Below the pieces are notes generated by a model. It ran no database searches, was not told the DNA's origin, and saw only the letters and a list, made by a program, of their open reading frames with translations. A stretch of 6,314 bases of DNA from Clostridiales bacterium (GTDB lineage Bacteria > Bacillota > Clostridia > Oscillospirales > Oscillospiraceae): assembly GCA_019420945.1 (NCBI GenBank), contig JAHZGF010000008.1, positions 1-6,314 of the forward strand. Reading direction: 5' to 3'. Each line of letters opens with the position of its first letter. The first letter of the stretch is position 1. The position numbers were made by a program, and so were the translations under genes. Below, piece after piece: positions 1 to 4,847 of this stretch.

Positions 1-34
1 CCGCTTGATTAAGAAGTCTTTTAGAGCATACAAC
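1..34 (-). mobile_element. Possible end of a second insertion in traG (edge of an unseen mobile element or intron)
   Basis: Up to position 35 the minus strand encodes the ordinary VirD4/TraG sequence ending ...RQYKKYKLAAG. Members of this family, as I remember them, continue KTAKSIL; here the frame instead continues VVCSKRLLNQA to the window edge with no stop. I associate the peptide VVCSKRLLNQAVGKSL, from memory and unverified, with sequence read through the terminus of serine-recombinase elements of gut Clostridia, just upstream of a recombinase starting MRKNEKITALYERL. Only 34 nt are visible, so the identity of the insertion cannot be settled; another intron or a divergent TraG are alternatives. 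Confidence 0.4.
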
Positions 35-595
35 ACCCGCCGCCAGCTTATATTTCTTGTATTGCCGCACCGCAAAGTGGTTGGGCTTGCGGGATTCCAG
101 CTCATCGAACATCAGGTCAACGGCATTTTTATATTCCTCATCATCTTCTCTGACTTCCATGCTGTTAATCATCTCAATGAGGGTGGAGAAGTTCTGTTCC
201 TCTACCGGAGCCTCGTAGTGGATGTACCCGATGAGCGCGCAGTACAGCAGCGTCTCAGCCTTCACCCAGAAATCGTCCCCGGCCTTGCCCTCGCCCTTGG
301 TATTGGCGATCAGGGTCGTGACCAGCTTCAAGATGTCCTTCTCTGAGTGGATGTAGGCAAAGGGGTTATAGTGCATCGACTTCCTGAAGTTGATGGTGTT
401 CAGGACTTTGATCCGGTACGGTTCATAGATGACCTTGCCGTTCTTGTCCTTCACAGGTTTTCCGTCCTTGCCCAGCTTGGGCGCACCCCGCTGGAGCATC
501 TTGCCGCACTCCACAAGGATAGTCCCCTTTGGATCGGTGATTACATAAGAACTGTGCATTTGCATAAGGTTTGGCTTCAACCAGAAGCGGGTCTT
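35..595 (-). CDS. traG: VirD4/TraG-type conjugative coupling protein, second exon (partial)
   Basis: Continuation of the coupling protein after the 355-nt insert. It begins with the Lys-Thr of the Walker A motif and reads KTRFWLKPNLMQMHSSYVITDPKG, then GKMLQRGAPKLG, NFRKSMHYNPFAYI, GDDFWVKAETLLYCALIGYI and KPNHFAVRQYKKYKLAAG. This is the start of the VirD4/TraG ATPase core of Gram-positive conjugative elements; VITDPKG is the usual segment after the P-loop. The frame is open for 187 codons and joins exon 1 in phase 0 only if positions 596-950 are removed. The Walker B region and C-terminus are not present: family similarity ends at position 35. Alone, this stretch has no visible start codon with a ribosome binding site at its beginning, so independent translation looks unlikely. 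Identity of the family is very likely; whether a functional protein is made depends on splicing and on the second break. Confidence 0.85.
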
Positions 596-950
596 CAGTT
601 TGTGATTATCAGGCAGCTTTTTATCTGCCTCTCCGGGGCTTTCGCCCATTTTCAGCGGTATGTCAATTCATACCCGGCATAGCATATCTCTTTGTCCCAC
701 AGCTTTGCGCCGTGCGCCGGAGTGACAGTGCGGCCTCGTGGGGCTGTTATGTTCCGAATGATCGCAAATCCGGTTTCAAGCCCTATGCGTTGCGTGTGTG
801 CCGGATGTTATCCCGGCATTTCCACTCGGATCAGGATTGCAAAACCCTCTCCGGTTTCTTCCGCACTGATAATCCTGACCGTTTGTTTCCGGCTCCGGTC
901 AGGACGGCAATTTTCTATGCCCATCTGCAAATCAAAGGCATAGAAGGTTT
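596..950 (-). ncRNA. Putative ORF-less group I self-splicing intron in the traG Walker A codons
   Basis: A 355-nt insert splits GGSGSG from KTRF. Removal between GGT (951-953) and AAG (593-595) restores the reading frame exactly, and 355 is not a multiple of three. The upstream exon ends in U and the insert ends in G, as in group I introns. Stems on the minus strand: 937-945 with 913-921 (9 bp, perfect); 896-904 with 873-881 (9 bp, perfect); P4-like 866-870 with 830-834; P5-like 853-857 with 842-846; P6-like 813-818 with 799-804; P7-like GCAUAG 783-788 with CUAUGC 677-682; P8-like 768-773 with 754-759; 669-674 with 657-662; a GAAA-capped hairpin 636-647; and 625-630 with 611-616. CAACGCAUAG (783-792) and AAAGAGAUAUG (683-693) resemble the R and S elements, and GCAAUCCUGAU (830-840) resembles Q. 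I found no convincing P1 guide pairing. No endonuclease is encoded. A different structured mobile RNA is the main alternative. Confidence 0.62.
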
Positions 951-1409
951 ACCACTTCCGCTTCCGCCGATGACCAGCACGTTTTTGTTCCTTGCGGTCT
1001 TGGGGTCCTTGGGGCGGCTGTTCATGGTCAGCCGTTCGGTTTGTGTCAAAATGACGTTGTTCTGGAATACCGGGTCAATATAGGGCGCAATGTCCTCTGC
1101 TGTACCCCAGCGGGCCGAACCATACTCTACATTGTGCCGGTACTTTTTGGCGTTCTTGCCTTTCAGGTAGACTGCCAACCGCAGGGCAGCCCCGCAGCAG
1201 ATGCCTACCAGCAAATCCAGCGGGTGGAGGCTGGGCCAGAAGCTCCCCAGCGCATCGGGCAGGACAGCGAACAGCCCCAGCATCTTTTCCGAAGCGTTCC
1301 CGCCCTGGGCCAGCCGCCATGCCTCTCCGAAATTGGTGGCAAACAACCCGACCAGGATGTAGGGCAGGTTCAGCAGGATGAGCTTTTTGATGTTGATCTG
1401 CTTCTTCAT
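951..1409 (-). CDS. traG: VirD4/TraG-type conjugative coupling protein, first exon
   Basis: Type IV coupling proteins are membrane-anchored ATPases that bring the relaxase-DNA complex to the conjugation channel. The first 153 residues carry two hydrophobic segments (about 9-26 and 64-82), the typical N-terminal anchor. The family stretch VEYGSARWGTAEDIAPYIDP follows, then NVILTQTERLTMN and NKNVLVIGGSGSG (148-153), which is the Walker A motif cut just before its Lys-Thr. The ATG overlaps the pcfB stop as ATGA, indicating translational coupling. If the insert is not removed, translation adds KPSMPLICRWA and stops at 915-917, giving a truncated 164-residue product with a broken P-loop that still has both membrane segments. 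The pcfB-traG order is usual in Firmicute conjugative elements. The assignment is strong; function depends on removal of the insert. Confidence 0.9.
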
Positions 1410-1897
1410 CGTTCCAGCTCCTTCCGCTTCACCCGATCCACTACGGCGTGCTGTACCAGCTCTTTGAACTTGCCGAGCTTTTCCAGCACCGACGGGCGCT
1501 GTGCCTTTTTGACCTTCCGGTTGGTGTACTCGGTAAATGCCGAGGTGAGGGCATCCGCGTCACGGGCCTTGAAAAAGACCAGATACTTGGGCGGGGAGCT
1601 GCTGCGGTCCTTCTTCACCGCATAGTCCACGCCGTATTTCCGGGCAATCCGCTCAAAGTCCTTGATGGACGGGTCCGTGATCTCGATATTGGAGACCCCC
1701 TGGTTCTGGCCAACCAGCTGCTTGACGGTCTGCTTGCCGTGTGGAATTACGGGAGCATCCCGGCTGCGCTGTTTTTCCAGCTTTTTTGCTTTCCGGTGGG
1801 CCATGTACTTGGAAATGGCGGCTTTCAGCAGCCGCCCGGTGAACTTTGTACCGCTGACCACTAGCGTCAAAGTCCTGTTTTCTACTTCTTCCTGCAT
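1406..1897 (-). CDS. pcfB: PcfB family (DUF3801-like) conjugation accessory protein
   Basis: A 163-residue protein starting MQEEVENRTLTLVVSGTKFTGRLLKAA, with the central block GVSNIEITDPSIKDFERIARKYGVDYAVKKD and KYLVFFKARDADALTSAFTEY. This is the PcfB pattern of Firmicute conjugative elements, where PcfB is known from pCF10 as a relaxosome accessory protein that binds the relaxase and the coupling protein. It is basic and lacks membrane segments and a signal peptide, so it should be cytoplasmic. The ATG at 1895-1897 follows AAGGAGG with 9 nt spacing. An ATG 7 nt further upstream (1902-1904) is in another frame and too close to the RBS. The stop overlaps the traG start, so both are likely made from one message. 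Length is normal for the family and no damage is seen. Confidence 0.9.
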   Translation of the reverse strand: MQEEVENRTLTLVVSGTKFTGRLLKAAISKYMAHRKAKKLEKQRSRDAPVIPHGKQTVKQLVGQNQGVSNIEITDPSIKDFERIARKYGVDYAVKKDRSSSPPKYLVFFKARDADALTSAFTEYTNRKVKKAQRPSVLEKLGKFKELVQHAVVDRVKRKELER

Positions 1898-1945
1898 GGG
1901 TCATCGCCTCCTTTCTGGCAGAATTGCAGGGGTGGCGTTTGGATA

Positions 1946-1987
1946 CTAAGGCGGAACCACCAGCCGCCGCAGGTAATACAGCCGCAT
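1946..1987 (-). CDS. Putative 13-residue microprotein or leader peptide upstream of pcfB
   Basis: The 97-nt gap between two genes holds a very short frame, MRLYYLRRLVVPP, preceded by GGAGGG seven nt from its ATG. This is as good a ribosome binding site as the neighbouring genes have, and the site begins directly after the stop of the upstream gene (2001-2003). The peptide is basic and hydrophobic with a Pro-Pro end, which can slow ribosomes. Downstream, GGCGG (1964-1968) can pair with CCGCC (1950-1954) within the frame, and GGTGG can compete for CCACC further on, so a leader role acting on pcfB/traG is conceivable. No T-run terminator is present. The function is inference; only the RBS-start-stop arrangement is observed. 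Confidence 0.4.
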   Translation of the reverse strand: MRLYYLRRLVVPP

Positions 1988-2000
1988 ATCACACCCTCCG

Positions 2001-2306
2001 TCAGCGCAGCTGTTCGGGGCGGTCGTAGTACAAATGCCCCTTGCGCACCTTCGCATGGCTGAGAATCTTGATATGGCCCTTTTCCTGGTTCTCCAGGCTT
2101 TTCTGATAACCCGCCTCCGTCAGAAACAGGCGGGTCCGTTCTCCCTTCCAGCCCACAGGGGAATCGTCAGTCAGCACATCGAAGATAATCATGTGCCGGG
2201 TTTCCTCTGCAAACCGCTGAAGGTCCATGTACTCATGGCCGTAATAGTTCTGCGCACCGGCCTTGACCCGCATTTCTTCCATCAGTTCTCCTATCGTTTT
2301 TCCCAT
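2001..2306 (-). CDS. Small uncharacterised protein, paralogue of the 4564-4833 product
   Basis: 101 residues, start ATG at 2304-2306 with AAAGGAGG about 8 nt upstream. I do not recognise a named family. Residues from GHEYMDLQRFAEETRHMI to KVRKGHLYY align without gaps to the small protein encoded just after parB, with about 31 identical positions in 73. The conserved core is RF-x2-ETR-x-MI-x-F-x-V, then G-x2-G-x3-RLFLTE-x2-YQ, IKI and GH-x2-Y. It is small, soluble and predicted mixed alpha/beta; the RLFLTE-x2-YQ block looks like a strand-helix unit. It lies 21 nt after the antirepressor stop, in the run leading to pcfB. A role in element maintenance or transfer is only suggested by position. 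Confidence 0.75.
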   Translation of the reverse strand: MGKTIGELMEEMRVKAGAQNYYGHEYMDLQRFAEETRHMIIFDVLTDDSPVGWKGERTRLFLTEAGYQKSLENQEKGHIKILSHAKVRKGHLYYDRPEQLR

Positions 2307-2327
2307 TGGGAATCCTCCTTTCCCGGC

Positions 2328-3065
2328 TTACACCGTCATCAGAATCTGGTCCCGCAGGGTAGCGAACAGCCGCTTGCCCTCCGGTGTGACCAGGGTATAT
2401 GCGCCCAGATAGCCGTTGCTGTAAAAGTCCTTCACGCAGAACAGCCCCTCGTTCTCCGGCTTGGCGTAGGGCAGCACACAGCCGGACGGGGACCGATAAA
2501 CAAACCGCTTATTCAGCAGGAACCGGACGAACCGGCGCTCCGGCACCTCCAGCTCCTTGGCGGTGATCCGCAGGTTGGTACAGCGGTCCGCCTTGATAAA
2601 GGCGTCGAAATAGAACGCCTTGCCTTGCAGCTGGGCGTTGGCTTCCAACAGAATGGCGTTTTTCTCGCGCTCAGCCAACAGGTCAGAACAGAGCTTCATC
2701 AGGGCCTCCGGCGTGGTGGCAGCCTCCCAGAGCTTTTCCGGCGTGATATACACCCCATGCCTGCGGATGGAGGGCAGCACCTCATCGAACACCCACCGCT
2801 CAAACCGCTCCGCCGAAGGCAGACGGCTGTGAACGATGAGGCGGTAAACGTCGCCTTCGGGGATAAATGAAAGCTGTTGAGGTCCACCGTCCGTAAGGGT
2901 GTCGCGTTTCACGACTCCCTTGCAGTGCCGACGCAGCGCATCGCGGGGATTGCTATACCCCAGAGCAGCGGCCACATCCGTCCCGCAGAACAGATACCTG
3001 CCGTTTTCCTCGACCACACGGATGCTGCCGAACTCCGGGTTCTTGAAAATTTCCATCTGGTTCAT
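2328..3065 (-). CDS. BRO-N / KilAC-type phage antirepressor-like protein
   Basis: A 245-residue protein. Residues about 5-105 form a BRO-N domain (EFGSIRVVEENGRYLFCGTDVAAALGY, NPRDALRRHCKG, FIPEGDVYRLIVHSRLPSAERFERWVFDEVLPSIRRHGVY). The C-terminal half (FDAFIKADRCTNLRITAKELEVPERRFVRFLLNKRFVYR ... AYTLVTPEGKRLF) matches the KilAC/antirepressor DNA-binding domain of phage Ant proteins. Such proteins in prophages relieve repression or act on DNA; in plasmids and conjugative elements they occur as cargo regulators. The start chosen is ATG 3063-3065, with AAGGAGG six nt upstream; an upstream extension to 3119 would run into the preceding gene and lacks such a site. It follows the rep-like gene by 37 nt. 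The target is unknown; it could regulate this element or a resident phage. Confidence 0.88.
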   Translation of the reverse strand: MNQMEIFKNPEFGSIRVVEENGRYLFCGTDVAAALGYSNPRDALRRHCKGVVKRDTLTDGGPQQLSFIPEGDVYRLIVHSRLPSAERFERWVFDEVLPSIRRHGVYITPEKLWEAATTPEALMKLCSDLLAEREKNAILLEANAQLQGKAFYFDAFIKADRCTNLRITAKELEVPERRFVRFLLNKRFVYRSPSGCVLPYAKPENEGLFCVKDFYSNGYLGAYTLVTPEGKRLFATLRDQILMTV

Positions 3066-3102
3066 GTCTTGCCTCCTTCTGGCGCAATAGAAAAGCAGCT
3101 GT

Positions 3103-3996
3103 TTACCAGCCACCGCCATACATATCGTGGTTGACCTGTGCCGTGTAGTGGTTGTTCATGGTAGTGGGAGCATTAAATAACACGGTCAGCAGGTATTGTT
3201 TCATGTTGCGGACTTCGGTGGTGTTCTTGTGCATACACTCCATGACAAACTCAATGTGTCCGCTGTCCAGCTTCAAAAAGCGGGAGCGTACCACCTCATG
3301 GGGGAAGTCCGCACCGGCGATCCGGGTAGTTTTCCGTCTGGCACAGACCGTCTCCACAATCAGCTCCACGATCTCATCCAGGTCCTCCCGATAAGTGGCA
3401 AACTGCCTGCGCAGGTGGTCGTACTCGATGTTCTCCAGAATCAATTCCCGATAATTCTGCATTTCCTCCATCGACATCGCCTCCCTTCCTTTCCGTTCCG
3501 GCGGGTTTCCCGCCGCAGTTTCCCGGAAGGGAATGGAATCGGTACTTGATCCCTGAGTATTTGGTTTTTGAGTATTTAATTGCTCTATATTTAATTCTGC
3601 GGGCTTTTCCGTATCCGGTTTATCCAGATACGGGTTTTCCGTACCTGGTGAATCCGTATCTGGCGCAGCCGTATCCGATGAAGGAGTATCCGGCGCTTTG
3701 GGCTGGGGCTGTTCATAGATCACATACTCAGTGTCGCTGATGCGCCCCTGGGCGTCCCTCAGTTGGTGGCGGACAATGTAGCCCTCCCGTTCCAGTTCCC
3801 GCAGCGCCCCGCCTATGGCGTCCACGCCCTCCTTGCAGATTTTCGCAAGGCCACGGGTGGTATAGTTCCAGTCATCCGGCAGAGACAGCATCATGGATAA
3901 AAGCCCCTTGGATTTCAACGACAGCGCTTTATTGCGCAGGTGATGGTTGCTCATTACGGTATAATCTCTGGTCCGCTCAATACGGAACACAGCCAT
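3103..3996 (-). CDS. Replication-initiator-like protein: N-terminal winged helix, repeat linker, DUF6017-like C-terminus
   Basis: The 297-residue protein begins MAVFRIERTRDYTVMSNHHL, a hallmark of helix-turn-helix replication proteins of Firmicute plasmids and conjugative elements. The winged-helix part (about 8-80) contains SLKSKGLLSMMLSLPDDWNYTTRGLAKICKEG and IGGALRELEREGYIV. Residues about 98-165 form a Pro/Asp/Thr/Glu-rich linker of five-residue repeats (PDTPS, SDTAA, PDTDS, PGTEN and so on). The C-terminal part (about 175-297), from YRELILENIEYDHL to DEIVELIVETVCARRKTTRIA, FLKLDSGHIEFVMECM and NAPTTMNNHYTAQVNHDMYG, is DUF6017-like. The ATG at 3994-3996 has AAGGAG eight nt upstream; a TTG start at 4062 would lie in the terminator. 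This is the best candidate for the element's initiator, by family and by its place beside parAB, although biochemical function is inferred. Confidence 0.85.
   Translation of the reverse strand: MAVFRIERTRDYTVMSNHHLRNKALSLKSKGLLSMMLSLPDDWNYTTRGLAKICKEGVDAIGGALRELEREGYIVRHQLRDAQGRISDTEYVIYEQPQPKAPDTPSSDTAAPDTDSPGTENPYLDKPDTEKPAELNIEQLNTQKPNTQGSSTDSIPFRETAAGNPPERKGREAMSMEEMQNYRELILENIEYDHLRRQFATYREDLDEIVELIVETVCARRKTTRIAGADFPHEVVRSRFLKLDSGHIEFVMECMHKNTTEVRNMKQYLLTVLFNAPTTMNNHYTAQVNHDMYGGGW
3542..3694 (-). repeat. 15-bp periodic repeats in the rep-like gene: candidate iterons and internal origin
   Basis: On the plus strand the core GTATCYGGY recurs with 15-bp spacing at 3611, 3641, 3656, 3671 and 3686 (the 3626 unit is degenerate). 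A second, diverged AT-rich series (gtacttgat, gtatttggt, gtatttaat, atatttaat) starts at 3542, 3557, 3572 and 3587, also 15 bp apart. The array encodes the linker of the rep-like protein. The stretch 3555-3598 is much richer in A+T than its surroundings. Repeats next to an AT-rich tract resemble an initiator-binding array with an unwinding region; RepA_N plasmids are known to carry the origin inside the rep gene. The repeats could instead reflect only the low-complexity linker. Confidence 0.55.
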
Positions 3997-4029
3997 TGAC
4001 CTCACTCCTTCCAAATTTCTCAGGGTATG

Positions 4030-4059
4030 AAAAAAGCCGCCGTCAATAATGACGCGGCT
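4030..4059 (-). terminator. Rho-independent terminator between the partition block and the rep-like gene
   Basis: On the minus strand AGCCGC (4054-4059) pairs with GCGGCT (4035-4040) and GTCA (4050-4053) with TGAC (4042-4045), leaving one bulged G and a TTAT loop, followed by a run of T residues down to 4030. The hairpin starts at the stop codon of the gene at 4059-4562. It should end most transcripts from parAB, leaving only 33 nt before the rep-like start codon. A TTGACG sits within the 3' arm (4041-4046), but I see no good -10 hexamer downstream. Confidence 0.8.
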
Positions 4060-4562
4060 CAAACTTCATAGAAAACTCCGGGTCTCCCGTCAAAGGGATG
4101 GTTGTTGATGTCCTCAAAGGCATCGGTAATCTCCCCTGGCGGATAGTCCTGCCAGTCCCGGTCCTTGACGATATGATGGACCGTGCGGTAGCAGGTGGAG
4201 AACCTCTCGTATGCCGAATGGTATTTTGTACTTACGCCGGACACCTCCACAAACCGTCCATCCTCTAAGAACCACAGTTCCCGGATACAAGCGGCATCCA
4301 TCTGCGTGAAATAGCTTTGGACCGTTTTTCGGTAAATGCAGCACCCCCGCTGGGGAAACAACTCCGGCCCATAATAGTTCAGGGAACACTCATGGTTGCC
4401 AGAAGTTTGGTAGGCAAGGACGGTTTCCCCTCGGTAGCGGACACCCTGCGCCACAAGCTCCAAGTTCAGTCTGGAAAGCGCCTGTTTCCGCTCCTTTTTA
4501 TCAGGAAAAAGGCATATATACGCTGTCCGAATGGCATTACAAATTTCTTTTTCTCTGAACAT
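4059..4562 (-). CDS. Uncharacterised protein, 167 residues
   Basis: The protein starts MFREKEICNAIRTAYICLFPDKKERKQALSRLNLELVAQGVRYRGETVLAY and ends DAFEDINNHPFDGRPGVFYEV. It has several cysteines (residues 8, 17, 59, 74, 75 and others), many aromatic residues and no membrane segment or signal peptide. I do not recognise a family. The ATG at 4560-4562 is preceded by GGAGG with seven nt spacing and lies one nt after the stop of the preceding gene (TAAG-ATG), so the two are almost certainly cotranslated. The intrinsic terminator begins at its stop codon, making it the last gene of the partition transcript. A role in maintenance is suggested only by this position. Confidence 0.8.
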   Translation of the reverse strand: MFREKEICNAIRTAYICLFPDKKERKQALSRLNLELVAQGVRYRGETVLAYQTSGNHECSLNYYGPELFPQRGCCIYRKTVQSYFTQMDAACIRELWFLEDGRFVEVSGVSTKYHSAYERFSTCYRTVHHIVKDRDWQDYPPGEITDAFEDINNHPFDGRPGVFYEV

Positions 4563-4563
4563 C

Positions 4564-4833
4564 TTATTTCCTCCGTTTTTTCTTCACATATAGGATATGA
4601 CCCTCAATCACATGGGCGCATTTTTTGATTTTGATCTCCCGGCGCTTTTGGCTCAGGAGGGCAGCCTGATACTCGTCCTCGGTGAGAAACAGGCGCATCT
4701 CATCGCCGGGGCTGCCATAGGCGGCGCGGGGAGAACGGACGGAGAACTCAATCATCCAGCGGGTCTCATCCCGAAAACGCTCTACGGCGAGAATGTTATG
4801 TCCTTTCAGCTCTCTGGCTGAAATATCCCTCAT
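4564..4833 (-). CDS. Small uncharacterised protein, paralogue of the 2001-2306 product
   Basis: 89 residues beginning MRDISARELKGHNILAVERF and ending in a strongly basic tail (VKKKRRK). The chosen ATG (4831-4833) has AAAGGAG about seven nt upstream; the site overlaps the parB stop codon, a typical coupled arrangement. A longer GTG-initiated form to 4884 would overlap parB and has no such signal. The core (RFRDETRWMIEFSV, G-D-E-M-RLFLTEDEYQ, IKI, GHILY) matches the product of 2001-2306 over about 73 ungapped residues, 31 identical. I do not know the family. The two copies flank the rep-antirepressor pair, one in the partition transcript and one before pcfB. The basic tail is compatible with nucleic-acid binding, but that is a guess. 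Confidence 0.78.
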   Translation of the reverse strand: MRDISARELKGHNILAVERFRDETRWMIEFSVRSPRAAYGSPGDEMRLFLTEDEYQAALLSQKRREIKIKKCAHVIEGHILYVKKKRRK

Positions 4834-4847
4834 AGGCAACTCCTTTC

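Noticed and set aside
652..948. Minus-strand open frame inside the insert (46 codons from 948, TAA at 808-810, then 51 codons to TGA at 652-654), peptide-like in places
   Set aside because: No start codon with an RBS, a stop in the middle, and open runs of this length are not rare at this base composition. The dense perfect hairpins fit a structured RNA better, although a relic coding segment cannot be fully excluded.
596..950. Group II intron
   Set aside because: No GTGYG-type 5' end, no recognisable domain V and too short for a complete group II ribozyme; no reverse transcriptase is encoded.
596..950. Simple DNA transposon or MITE
   Set aside because: No terminal inverted repeats matching the two ends and no convincing target duplication beyond AA. 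Exact restoration of the P-loop favours an intron.
571..1083. Long plus-strand ORF (170 codons) across the intron and traG
   Set aside because: It runs antisense to the recognisable TraG reading, has no recognisable protein content and no RBS of the local type; treated as a shadow frame.
1653..1904. Alternative minus-strand ORF starting MTHAGRSRKQ near the pcfB start
   Set aside because: Its ATG lies only about two nt from the RBS and the frame overlaps the well-supported PcfB; out-of-frame shadow.
2034..2870. 278-codon plus-strand ORF
   Set aside because: Antisense to the antirepressor and the small gene, both of which have clear family or paralogue support and RBS; shadow of their codon use.
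3997..4062. TTG-initiated N-terminal extension of the rep-like protein
   Set aside because: The extension would lie in the terminator hairpin, and the ATG at 3994-3996 has a good RBS and matches the usual family N-terminus MAVFRIERTRDY.
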